This document shows, in pieces, positions 7,101 through 14,444 of a DNA stretch of 27,814 bases; the first letter of the stretch is position 1, and each line of letters opens with the position of its first letter. The DNA comes from an archaeon. GTDB lineage: Archaea; Nanobdellota; Nanobdellia; SCGC-AAA011-G17; GW2011-AR18. Position numbers and translations under genes: made by a program. The stretch is from contig JAHFKB010000011.1 of NCBI GenBank assembly GCA_023245565.1, positions 1 to 27,814 on the forward strand. The letters are read 5' to 3'. The notes under the pieces were generated by a model. That model was not told where the DNA came from. It searched no databases and worked only from the letters and a program-made list of their open reading frames with translations.

Positions 7101-8444
7101 ATGGAAAATGAAAAATTGAAAACTTTACAAGTTTTACCAAGAACTTATGGTTTAGGAACTAGAAATAGAAATGGAGTACATATAGTTTATCCAATTACTT
7201 CTTTTTTAACTGCTGCAGTACAATTATCTGGTGCAGATTCTTTAGAAAATGATATTGGTGGATGGCAAAAACATAGGGCTTATTTACAAGAAAGAACTAA
7301 AAGAACACAACATACTAGACCAGATTCTCCAATATTTAGTTTAACTGGAAAAGAATCTAAGTTTTTAGATTTAAAACCTGCAGAAGTAAAAGATATTTTA
7401 TTAGAAGCAATTCTTGATAAAGAAGATGCTATGAATTTATGGGAAAAAGATATTTACAATAGTGCTATAAAAAAAGGACATTATGGGACTTATAATTTAT
7501 CTGGTGAAGTTACATCTAAGAGCAATGCAAGAGGGAGAAAAGCACATAGAAAAGTCCATATAAATAATCCAAATCTAAATAGAGATGGAACTTTAGGTAT
7601 TAATGAATTTAATTGTGAGTGTGATGATTCTTATTATAATGATATGAGGCATAAGTTATATGGTGTTTTTTGTCATCATGCAGCTGCTTTACAAATTGCT
7701 TATTATAATGAAGTTAAATCTGATAAAGAAGGAGTTATTGAATTTGAGAATAAAAAACCTTTAAATCCTGCTCTTCCATTTAATATAACTAATTATAATT
7801 CTGAAGCTATTTCATTTCTAAATATAGAATTCTTAATTTCAAGATATATTAGGAAAAAAAGTTTATTTGAGATTAATAGAAAATTAACTAGATTAGGTTC
7901 TTTATTATTTACTCCTGCTATAAATTCTATGCTTGATACTGGAGATATGTGGTTTGAAGTTGTTAGAACTGCATTTAAAAAAACTAAAGATGATCCAAAA
8001 TATATTGAAGAAACTAAAGGATTATTAAAAAATATGAGAGAATATTTAAGAGATGAAGATTTTTATCCAAGAGGTTATTCTATTGAATATGAAGGTAGTG
8101 ATTTTGAATCTATAGGCGAGAGATGGGAACATAAAGATAAAGAAAAATGTATAAGCTTAATTTACAAACAAGATATGCCTTTACATTTTATATTAAAAAA
8201 ATATCAAGGTTATGAAGTTGATTTATTTGGTGATAGAAAGATTACTTTGTTAGAAGGTAGAAAAAGTGATGTTACTTCAAGACATCCTTATTCTAGAATT
8301 GGAAAAGAATTTATGGAAATAGATGATATGACAAGAAGATATTGTAGAGCTAAAATAATTCTACCAGGAACTGTAAGAAATACTATTTCTGTACCTGAAT
8401 CTGTTAGTAAAAGATATCAAGATACTGTTGGTTTATATTCCTAA
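7101..8444 (+). CDS. SWIM-type zinc-finger protein, otherwise unknown
   Basis: This protein has about 447 residues. At 172-193 it has CxC then CxH (CEC, 16 residues, then FCHHAAAL), matching the SWIM zinc finger pattern CxCx(n)CxH. SWIM domains bind DNA or proteins and occur in Swi2/Snf2, Sws1 and transposase-related proteins. The surrounding sequence is rich in Arg, Lys and aromatics (GLGTRNRNGVH, ARGRKAHRKVHI) and suggests nucleic-acid contact. No helicase or nuclease motif is visible. A GTG at 7047 would add 18 residues. The ATG at 7101 is preferred because the TATA box at 7072-7079 would start transcription at that ATG. The 3' end overlaps the convergent gene by 12 bases. Confidence 0.75.
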   Translation: MENEKLKTLQVLPRTYGLGTRNRNGVHIVYPITSFLTAAVQLSGADSLENDIGGWQKHRAYLQERTKRTQHTRPDSPIFSLTGKESKFLDLKPAEVKDILLEAILDKEDAMNLWEKDIYNSAIKKGHYGTYNLSGEVTSKSNARGRKAHRKVHINNPNLNRDGTLGINEFNCECDDSYYNDMRHKLYGVFCHHAAALQIAYYNEVKSDKEGVIEFENKKPLNPALPFNITNYNSEAISFLNIEFLISRYIRKKSLFEINRKLTRLGSLLFTPAINSMLDTGDMWFEVVRTAFKKTKDDPKYIEETKGLLKNMREYLRDEDFYPRGYSIEYEGSDFESIGERWEHKDKEKCISLIYKQDMPLHFILKKYQGYEVDLFGDRKITLLEGRKSDVTSRHPYSRIGKEFMEIDDMTRRYCRAKIILPGTVRNTISVPESVSKRYQDTVGLYS

Positions 8445-9032
8445 TAATCTAAATAATAATACAGAACTTCCTGCTATTAATGGTACTGTAATATTATCAT
8501 CTATTATTATTTTTTTAGTTATTCTTAATTCAATTGATTCAATTATCATTCCAAATAATGATGCTATAAAAGCTTCTCTTAGATTTAAAAATAATGTTGC
8601 TGCTATTGTTGATAATAAAATTCCTATAATTGTACCTTCAATTAATTTTTTCTTATTTAATGGGTTTACAGTTCTTCCAAAATTTATTCCAAATAATAAA
8701 CTAACTGCATCACCAATTGTTAATACCATTATTGAAGCAAGAGCTAGATTTTTTTCAAATAATAATAAAGATAAAATGCAACCTAAAACAAAAAATATTG
8801 GTCCTTTTCCTGGAAAATTTTTTAAGTCTTCATCTCTATCCATTTTATTTAAGAACCAATAAATTAGAGGAATTTTTATTTTCTTTTTTATTAAAATTGA
8901 AGAAATTATACCTAAGAGTAAAATTATACTTAAAATTAAAACATTTAATATTTTTAGATCTAGTAAAACTATAGCTAATAAACCAGCTATTATATGAAAA
9001 AGTTTTCTTTTAATTTCTAAATTATTATTCAT
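8433..9032 (-). CDS. Polyprenol/dolichol kinase-like (CTP-transferase family) membrane protein
   Basis: The 199 residues contain about six hydrophobic segments and marks of the SEC59/VTE5/DGK1 polyprenol and diacylglycerol kinase family. These are KRKLFHIIAGLLAIVLL at the N-terminus, NFPGKGPIFFVLGCILSLLL in the middle, and GDAVSLLFGINFG followed by NKKKLIEGTIIG. That D...G...K..EG pattern is the usual CTP-binding signature. The likely role is CTP-dependent phosphorylation of a polyprenol or other lipid alcohol at the cytoplasmic membrane, for glycan carriers or lipid recycling. The promoter lies in the 50-base divergent gap before 9083. The gene ends convergently inside the last 12 bases of the SWIM-protein gene. 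Confidence 0.8.
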   Translation of the reverse strand: MNNNLEIKRKLFHIIAGLLAIVLLDLKILNVLILSIILLLGIISSILIKKKIKIPLIYWFLNKMDRDEDLKNFPGKGPIFFVLGCILSLLLFEKNLALASIMVLTIGDAVSLLFGINFGRTVNPLNKKKLIEGTIIGILLSTIAATLFLNLREAFIASLFGMIIESIELRITKKIIIDDNITVPLIAGSSVLLFRLLGI

Positions 9033-9082
9033 TTTAATTATTTTATGGAAAAGCTTATTAATTTATTTTATTTTTTAAATTA

Positions 9083-9667
9083 ATGGTTTATTTAGAATAT
9101 AGAACTAAATTGTTACATGGAGATTTATTAAATGATGCTATAATTATTGGTACAAAAGAAGAAATTAGAGGCACTATTATTCATTATAGAACTAGAAATC
9201 CACCACAATTAATTAAGGAGCCTTATGATAGTGAGTTTATGCCTATTAATCATTTAGTTATTTTGTGTTATAATCAGAATTTTTTAGAAGATATGTCAAT
9301 TTCTGTAAAATTTAATAGTTGCGAGAAATTTGAACCTAGGTCTGATGGAAATATAGAATTTAAAGTAAGTTCTGATGGATTTATGACTTTTAAAAATTCT
9401 TTAATAGAAGAATCTGGACGTACAAGAAGACGTCAAAGAGGACCTTTGTATAAATATATTTTTAATGATAATCAAACTCATTTATTGCCTTTAGATTTAG
9501 TTAATCAATTAAGATCTTATAATTGGAATTTGCACAATGATCAAGTTAAGAATTGGTTGTGTGGTAAAGTAGAATTAGATCCTGATATGCATAGAACTAT
9601 TTCTACTAATAGGGTTGATGTTGATCGTTTAATAGCTGAAATTGAAAGAAGAGAAGGAAAGAAGTAA
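9083..9667 (+). CDS. Hypothetical protein
   Basis: I do not recognise this 194-residue protein. The first half is strand-like (HLVILCYNQNF, MSISVKFNSCEKF). There is a basic loop (SGRTRRRQRG, about 111-120), and the C-terminal half is helical and ends in DRLIAEIERREGKK. It has no signal peptide or membrane segment. A TATA-like TTATTAATTTA at 9056-9066 lies about 22 bases before the ATG. It ends directly against the convergent broken gene at 9668. Confidence 0.65.
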   Translation: MVYLEYRTKLLHGDLLNDAIIIGTKEEIRGTIIHYRTRNPPQLIKEPYDSEFMPINHLVILCYNQNFLEDMSISVKFNSCEKFEPRSDGNIEFKVSSDGFMTFKNSLIEESGRTRRRQRGPLYKYIFNDNQTHLLPLDLVNQLRSYNWNLHNDQVKNWLCGKVELDPDMHRTISTNRVDVDRLIAEIERREGKK

Positions 9668-10258
9668 TTATAAATATCTAGATATATTTTTTAATTTACC
9701 AAACCATTCTTTAGTTTGATTTTGAATTGTGTTTATTCTATCTGGATTTTGTATTCTTAATTCTACTCCATTAATTATTTTTCCTAGAACTATTTCAATA
9801 TCATTATAACTATGTTTTCCATTTTGACTTGTATATTTAGATAAAACTATATGCGCTTTATATATATGATAATCTGATAATTTTAATAAAGTTAGATGCA
9901 TTCCTTTAAAATCTTTATAACCTTGTTGTAAATCTATTTCTATTTTATTGTCTCTACTACCAGAGACTAGGCTTTCTAATATTGGTTGTTCAGTTTTTTT
10001 AATAATAAGTCTTCTATTTGTTGTTATAATTCCTTTATTATCATATTGAACTTTTTGTATAGAAAATGGTAGTATTCATTTACTAGCTGTGTATTCTATG
10101 TATCTATTAATTGTTTGTTGTGGCAAATAAGGGGGTGGTATTTCTATTCCTTCAGCTAGGAAAATTATTTCACCACCTATAGGAATAAGCCTTAATGATT
10201 CTAGAGCATGATAAAAAAGATCTTGAGATATTGAATCTATTTTGTTTATGTATTTCAT
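9668..10258 (-). pseudogene. Gene of about 196 codons interrupted by one in-frame TGA
   Basis: On the minus strand a single reading frame runs from the ATG at 10258 to the stop at 9668, broken only by TGA at 10076-10078, after codon 60. The stretch between this TGA and the next ATG (9901) has no other stop and reads like normal protein (TGA then ILPFSIQKVQYDNKG, later KIEIDLQQGYKDFKGMHLTLL). No frameshift is needed. TGA is used as an ordinary stop elsewhere in the window (tyrS, 24287-24289, 25646-25648), so general recoding is unlikely. A recent nonsense mutation, for example TGG to TGA, or a sequencing error is the simplest reading. The encoded protein is not recognised; the first 60 residues contain LIPIGGEIIFLAEGIEI. 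Alternatively the downstream part is made separately from 9901. Confidence 0.7.
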
Positions 10259-10380
10259 TTTTTAAGTTACCAAGAAAAACTTGGAGTCTTTATTGCCCCT
10301 TGTAAATTTTATTTAATGTAAAAATTTATAAATCTTCTCTTATAAATATTATTATTCTAGATAAGTTATAATACAATAAA

Positions 10381-10388
10381 TTATATAA
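10381..10388 (+). promoter_or_regulatory. TATA box of ogg
   Basis: TTATATAA is centred 27 bases before the ATG at 10411, with no Shine-Dalgarno site, which supports a leaderless start. The remaining intergenic stretch (10259-10380) also holds a small hairpin, CCAAG-AAAAA-CTTGG, at 10270-10284, of unknown meaning. Confidence 0.6.
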
Positions 10389-10410
10389 AGAAAGTTGTAG
10401 TTAAAAATTT

Positions 10411-11049
10411 ATGCAGTTTAAAGATATAGATTATTTAAAAAAAGGGTATTCTGAAAGAAAAGAAATTATAAAAATTAGATTAGAATATTTTAAAGGTGTT
10501 ATAAATGAAGATGAGAAAAGGATTTTTGCAGAATTATGTTTTTGTTTGTTAACTCCACAGAGTAAAGCTAAATTATGTGATGCAGCAATACAGAATTTAG
10601 TAAAAACTGGTTTACTTTATACTGGTACAGAACAAGATGTAAAAGATTATTTAATTGGTGTTAGATTTAATAATAATAAAGCAAGATATGTTATTGGTGC
10701 AAGAGAATTATTTAAGAATCAATCTTTGAAATCTAAAATAAAAGAATTTAATAATGATTATGAATTGAGAAATTGGTTAGTAGAAAATATTAAAGGTATG
10801 GGATTAAAAGAAGCAGGACATTTTATGAGAAATATTGGAATTTATAAAAATGTAACAATTTTAGATAGGCATATTATAAAAAATTTATTTAAACATGGTG
10901 TTATTGAAGAGATTCCTGAAACTTTGACTGAGAAAAAATATTTAGAAATAGAAGAGAAGATGAAATTATTTTCTAGAGAAATTGGAATTCCTATTGAAGA
11001 AATAGATTTATTATTTTGGTCAGAAGAGACTGGAGAAGTTTTTAAATAA
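10411..11049 (+). CDS. ogg: 8-oxoguanine DNA glycosylase/AP lyase, archaeal Ogg2 type
   Basis: Ogg2 removes 8-oxoguanine from DNA and cleaves the abasic site in base-excision repair. The 212-residue protein has the expected helix-hairpin-helix-GPD core. In IKGMGLKEAGHFMRNIG, K133 is the catalytic lysine; in TILDRHI, D152 is the catalytic aspartate. Its length matches the compact archaeal Ogg2 family. It ends in VFK, keeping the C-terminal lysine that this family uses for base recognition. The start is supported by a TATA box 27 bases upstream. It ends one base before the left copy of the 29-bp repeat. Confidence 0.94.
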   Translation: MQFKDIDYLKKGYSERKEIIKIRLEYFKGVINEDEKRIFAELCFCLLTPQSKAKLCDAAIQNLVKTGLLYTGTEQDVKDYLIGVRFNNNKARYVIGARELFKNQSLKSKIKEFNNDYELRNWLVENIKGMGLKEAGHFMRNIGIYKNVTILDRHIIKNLFKHGVIEEIPETLTEKKYLEIEEKMKLFSREIGIPIEEIDLLFWSEETGEVFK

Positions 11050-11050
11050 G

Positions 11051-11079
11051 ATTATTTATTTCTTTAATTAATTCTTTTT
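11051..11079. repeat. 29-bp perfect direct repeat, left copy
   Basis: These 29 bases (core TTTCTTTAATTAATTC) recur exactly at 11685-11713, 634 bases away. The left copy begins just after the ogg stop and supplies the last codons and stop of the toxin gene (11064-11079). The right copy is the coding 3' end of the DHH gene. Together they bracket the toxin-antitoxin pair. Confidence 0.75.
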
Positions 11080-11399
11080 ATATAAGAATCTACATTTTCA
11101 ATTATTTTATCATAAAATTCTGATTTAACAGTTCCTAATTTTTTCTTTATTATTCTTTCATTTATTGTAAATAGTCTTTGTGGTTTTACCCAGCTTTCAA
11201 AAGGCAATCTTCCTTCTTCTAATGATTTATTTATTATTATGTTACTATCTTTTGGTTTATTGCTTGTTATTAAACAACAAATTCTATCTTCAGTTACATT
11301 TAATTTATTATTTGATAATATTAAAGCAGGTCTTAATTTAGAACCTGTGAGATCTGAATAAGGAAATGGAATTATTACTATATCTTTTTGTTTATACAT
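11064..11399 (-). CDS. MazF/PemK-family toxin (endoribonuclease)
   Basis: MazF/PemK toxins cut mRNA when their antitoxin is lost. The 111-residue protein has the family's opening KQKDIVIIPFPYSDLTGSKLRP, then the core ALILSNN, CCLITSN and SWVKPQRLFTINERII, and ends with VDSYIKRIN. An ATG at 11423 would add 8 residues. The ATG at 11399 is preferred because it follows AAAGGTGG with a 4-base gap, and because translation would couple to the antitoxin. Its ATG overlaps the antitoxin stop by 8 bases (11392-11399). The stop codon lies inside the left 29-bp repeat, so the C-terminus may have been set by the insertion event. Confidence 0.9.
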   Translation of the reverse strand: MYKQKDIVIIPFPYSDLTGSKLRPALILSNNKLNVTEDRICCLITSNKPKDSNIIINKSLEEGRLPFESWVKPQRLFTINERIIKKKLGTVKSEFYDKIIENVDSYIKRIN

Positions 11400-11622
11400 T
11401 GTTCCACCTTTCATCAGCTTCATTATCCCAATCTTTCTTTAAAACTTCTTCAGAGGCTAACATTGTCAAAATGCCTTCTTTATTCTCATTATTATAAAGA
11501 GATTCAAGTTCTTCAATCCTTTTTTTAATTGCTTTTCTAACAAATTCACTCCATTTTATCTCTGAATATTTATGCATTTTTTTATAAACTTGTTCTTCAA
11601 TAGATAAAGTTATATTAGTCAT
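11392..11622 (-). CDS. Ribbon-helix-helix antitoxin partner of MazF
   Basis: The N-terminal half of this 76-residue protein (MTNITLSIEEQVYKKMHKYS, then IKWSEFVRKAIKKRIEELE) is a ribbon-helix-helix DNA-binding domain of the VapB/CopG type. The acidic C-terminus (KKDWDNEADERW) would bind and block the toxin. A longer start at 11640 is possible, but the ATG at 11622 is 27 bases from a minus-strand TATA box (11645-11653), which fits a leaderless transcript. It is the first gene of the pair and overlaps the toxin start. A perfect palindrome lies directly at its promoter, which suggests autorepression. Confidence 0.88.
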   Translation of the reverse strand: MTNITLSIEEQVYKKMHKYSEIKWSEFVRKAIKKRIEELESLYNNENKEGILTMLASEEVLKKDWDNEADERWNNV

Positions 11623-11625
11623 GGT

Positions 11626-11645
11626 AATAAGTGTGTTCACTTATT
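11626..11645. promoter_or_regulatory. Palindromic operator at the toxin-antitoxin promoter
   Basis: AATAAGTG-TGTT-CACTTATT is a perfect 8-bp inverted repeat with a 4-base centre. It sits between the minus-strand TATA box (ATATAAATA region, 11643-11653) and the antitoxin ATG at 11622, covering the predicted transcription start. This is where an RHH antitoxin would bind to repress its own operon. Confidence 0.7.
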
Positions 11646-11678
11646 TATATAATTTATGGTAAAAATATTGAAAATCTT

Positions 11679-12806
11679 TCAGAAATTATTTATTTCTTTA
11701 ATTAATTCTTTTTCAAACCATTCTTCTTTTTCTATTTTAACATTAGCTCCAGCAGCTTCTTCATGCCCACCACCAACTCCTAATTTAATCATTAATTTTC
11801 CTAAATTATAATTTCCAATTTTAGTTCTTAAAGAATGACTAAAAATACCTTTATTTTCATTTCTTGTTCTCATAACAATTACCTCTCCATTAGGATATTT
11901 ATCTGAAATAATACTAGAAAATTTACTCATAAATCCCGGTTTATTTGTTTTAACTTCATAAAATATTAACTTTCCTATAACTCTTTTATTTAAATTAAAA
12001 TTTTCTTCTTCTTGTTTTAATAGATTTTCTAATTTTTTCCATAGTCTTTGTAAATAAATTACTGTAGGATTATTAGAATTATTAAATAATTCATTAAGAG
12101 TAAAAATTTGATTTTGCGTTATTAATTCTATTAATTTATTATTTCCTTCTTGGCCTTCTAAAATAAATGGTGCCCATAACATTAGACTTAAATCAAAGAA
12201 TTTTGTATTTGCATTATTAATTTTATAAACATTATATCTATCTAATTTATTTTCTTCAGCTAGATTAATTAATTCAGGAAATAATCCTTTATAATCTAAA
12301 ACAACAGAATTGATTTTTTCTTTACAATTATCTACTAAATAATCACAGACAGTTCCTATAGTACTTATATCTCTTCCAAATTTTCCTGTTTCTGGAAGGG
12401 CTTGGTAAACTGTATCAGAAGTATTTATGTTACCTAAATTAGAACTCCTAGGGCTTATGTAAATTATTTTATCAAAATCATTTAAATCAGAGTAATTAAA
12501 AGGAAACCAATCAAAAGCAATTATACTTTTAATACCTTTTTCCTTTAATAAATTAATATCTTCTTTTTTTAACCCATTTCTATTGCCTAAAAAATTGATT
12601 TTTTTATTTTTATATAAATTGTAAATTATAACTGAAGTTATTCCATCTGGATCTTCATCACTTATAACTAAGTCATAATCTTCTTTTATGTATATTCTTG
12701 CTTTTTGATAAAACTCTTCTAAATTAGAAGCTAAGATTATTTTTGTATTATCTAATTTAGTTAGATCTACTTGTAATTGATGATGATCTATAACTACTAA
12801 TTCCAT
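11679..12806 (-). CDS. DHH-family phosphoesterase with atypical motif order
   Basis: This is a 375-residue RecJ/NrnA-like protein. The metal-binding motif I is SDEDPDGITS (49-58), and the C-terminal DHHA1 motif is GVGGGHEEAAGA (343-354). These enzymes hydrolyse phosphodiester bonds in short oligonucleotides, cyclic dinucleotides or single-stranded DNA. The DHH triad normally follows motif I by about 60-100 residues. Here the expected position, after FDKIIYI (about 121-127), reads SPRSSN, while a DHH appears at residues 7-9 (VVIDHHQ), before motif I. The start is secure: a minus-strand TATTTATAC (12827-12835) is centred 25 bases before the ATG. The last codons (KELIKEINN) are duplicated as the left 29-bp repeat beyond the toxin gene. 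The family call is firm; the activity is uncertain. Confidence 0.88.
   Translation of the reverse strand: MELVVIDHHQLQVDLTKLDNTKIILASNLEEFYQKARIYIKEDYDLVISDEDPDGITSVIIYNLYKNKKINFLGNRNGLKKEDINLLKEKGIKSIIAFDWFPFNYSDLNDFDKIIYISPRSSNLGNINTSDTVYQALPETGKFGRDISTIGTVCDYLVDNCKEKINSVVLDYKGLFPELINLAEENKLDRYNVYKINNANTKFFDLSLMLWAPFILEGQEGNNKLIELITQNQIFTLNELFNNSNNPTVIYLQRLWKKLENLLKQEEENFNLNKRVIGKLIFYEVKTNKPGFMSKFSSIISDKYPNGEVIVMRTRNENKGIFSHSLRTKIGNYNLGKLMIKLGVGGGHEEAAGANVKIEKEEWFEKELIKEINNF
11685..11713. repeat. 29-bp perfect direct repeat, right copy
   Basis: This copy is identical to 11051-11079 and encodes the last nine or ten codons of the DHH gene on the minus strand. A gene-end copy plus a non-coding copy beyond the inserted genes is what integration or duplication at a gene's 3' end leaves behind. 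Confidence 0.75.
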
Positions 12807-12826
12807 AAAATATAACAGGGTTATTT

Positions 12827-12882
12827 GTATAAATAATTGCCTATTATTAATATGTTACTTTGATTACAATAATGTTTAAAAA
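12827..12882. promoter_or_regulatory. Divergent promoters of the DHH gene and the purA-like gene
   Basis: Minus-strand TATTTATAC (12827-12835) is 25 bases before the DHH ATG (12806). Plus-strand TTTAAAAA (12875-12882) is 26 bases before the purA-like ATG (12904). Both predict leaderless transcripts. Confidence 0.5.
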
Positions 12883-12903
12883 TACTTATTTAACTAAAAT
12901 TTT

Positions 12904-14382
12904 ATGCAAACAAATATTCCAGAGTTTCTTAGAGATAAACAATATGTTGTTGTTGCAGGTGCACAAAAAGGAGATGAAGGTAAGGGTAAAATTACTTTTT
13001 TCTTATCTCAATATTTTGGAATTACTGGAAGATTTGGCGGTGGTTCTGGAACTGGTGCCACAGTTTTTTATAATAAAGAAAAATATAAATTTCGTTTAAT
13101 TCCTGTAAGTGTTTTATTAAGTGAGAAAGAAGCAGCTACTGCTGGAGATGGAATAAGATATCATTTAATGGGTGGAAATGAATTAATTGATCTTAGTGTT
13201 TTACATAAAGAATATTTTAATTTAAAGAGCCAAGGTTTTTTACAAAATGAAGAAAAAAATAAATTAATTTTAGATTCTAAATGTTCTATTGTTAATCCTT
13301 GGGATATTTGTCTTGATGCTATTAGAGAATATTCAAGATATTTAGAAAATGGTGGTAAAATTGGTTCTACTCGTACTGGTATGGGTCCTGGAATGGAAGC
13401 TAGAATTAGAAGAAAAAATCTTATTACTGTAAATTCTTTAAAATCTTCTGATTTAAGTGATTTATTAGAAGCTTCTTCTGAAGAACCTATTGTTATTATT
13501 AATTATTATCTTACAAAAATAAATTCTAAGCTAACTGGAAGTGAAGAATTTAATTTAAGATCTTTTGTTAATTATTTAAAAGAAGATTCAAAAAATTTAA
13601 TTGATTTAACTCCTTATCTTGGTGGAGACCATGAATTTAGTTTTAAAAATACAAAAGATGAATATTTGAGATTATATTCTGATCTTGAACATTTAACTGG
13701 TAATACAAGAGAAATTGTTAAGTTAGCTGGTCAAGATGGAGATCAAATTTTAGCAGAAGGAACACAATCTGCAATTTTAGATCCAAATCATGGAGTTTTA
13801 CCTTTTACTTCAATTAGTAATACTACTGGTACTGGTGTTGCATATAATGCTCGTTTTCCTAGAATAGATTTAACTGTTAATGTAGTTAAAGCAATAGTAT
13901 CTCGTGTTGGTAGTGGACCATTTGTAACTAAGATTACAGATAGAGAAAGATATTCATTACTATCTGAAAGAGCTCAAGAATTTGGAACTACAACTGGAAG
14001 ACCAAGAGATCTTGGAGATTTAGATTTATTAGAATTAGAACATTCTATTAATGCTAATGGTGGAATAGAGAGTGTAATTGCGCTTACAAAACTAGATGTA
14101 TTTAGTGATATTAATATTAGGGTTGTTCCTTTTTATAAATATGATAATGGTATAGATCTTCCTGAAACATTAAATGTATTTCCAGAAGATAATGAAATCT
14201 TAAGTAAATGTACTCCCGGGGATTATGAAGATTTTGATCCAATTGAAGATATAACAAAATTAAATAACTTACATCGATTAAGAGGTGATTCTAAAAGACT
14301 TAAAGATTATTTAGAAAATAAATTAGATAGGGATATTGTTATGATTGGAAATGGGCCTGATTTGAAAAATATTTTATTATAG
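12904..14382 (+). CDS. Adenylosuccinate synthetase homologue, divergent
   Basis: PurA joins aspartate to IMP using GTP, the first step from IMP to AMP. The 492-residue protein shows the family series: GAQKGDEGKGK (19-29, with the catalytic aspartate), RFGGGSGTGATV, GSTRTGMGPGMEARIRR, LAEGTQSAILDPNHG, VSRVGSGPFVTK, FGTTTGRPRDLG and ALTKLDV. It is longer than usual (about 430). Key changes are visible. The catalytic histidine of the GHT loop (His41 in E. coli) is Ala52 here (GAT), and the tryptophan of QWGDEGKGK is lysine. The aspartate-binding TTGR loop keeps two arginines but loses a third. It may be a slow PurA or a paralogue with another substrate. The start fits the TATA spacing. Confidence 0.85.
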   Translation: MQTNIPEFLRDKQYVVVAGAQKGDEGKGKITFFLSQYFGITGRFGGGSGTGATVFYNKEKYKFRLIPVSVLLSEKEAATAGDGIRYHLMGGNELIDLSVLHKEYFNLKSQGFLQNEEKNKLILDSKCSIVNPWDICLDAIREYSRYLENGGKIGSTRTGMGPGMEARIRRKNLITVNSLKSSDLSDLLEASSEEPIVIINYYLTKINSKLTGSEEFNLRSFVNYLKEDSKNLIDLTPYLGGDHEFSFKNTKDEYLRLYSDLEHLTGNTREIVKLAGQDGDQILAEGTQSAILDPNHGVLPFTSISNTTGTGVAYNARFPRIDLTVNVVKAIVSRVGSGPFVTKITDRERYSLLSERAQEFGTTTGRPRDLGDLDLLELEHSINANGGIESVIALTKLDVFSDINIRVVPFYKYDNGIDLPETLNVFPEDNEILSKCTPGDYEDFDPIEDITKLNNLHRLRGDSKRLKDYLENKLDRDIVMIGNGPDLKNILL

Positions 14383-14414
14383 AACTTAAAAAGTATATTA
14401 TAAATTTACTAAAA

Positions 14415-14422
14415 TTTAATAA
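14415..14422 (+). promoter_or_regulatory. TATA box of the gene at 14445
   Basis: TTTAATAA, preceded by a BRE-like ACTAAAA (14408-14414), is centred 27 bases before the ATG, so the gene is probably not cotranscribed with the purA-like gene. Confidence 0.5.
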
Positions 14423-14444
14423 ACTAAAATATTTTATATATTTT

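Noticed and set aside
8428..8862. Plus-strand 144-codon open frame
   Set aside because: It is antisense to the polyprenol-kinase-like gene, has a low-complexity Asn/Ile composition and no promoter; the opposite strand has clear family motifs.
10076..10078. General TGA-to-Trp or selenocysteine recoding
   Set aside because: TGA ends several intact genes here, TGG is used for Trp, and no clear stem-loop follows this TGA. A local mutation is simpler.
10270..10284. CCAAG-AAAAA-CTTGG hairpin as a regulatory RNA or riboswitch
   Set aside because: The stem is only 5 bp, stands alone, and lies between two divergent promoters; it is too little to support a structured RNA.
12860..13099. 79-codon frame overlapping the start of the purA-like gene
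   Set aside because: It is in a different frame from the P-loop coding sequence and shows no family features.
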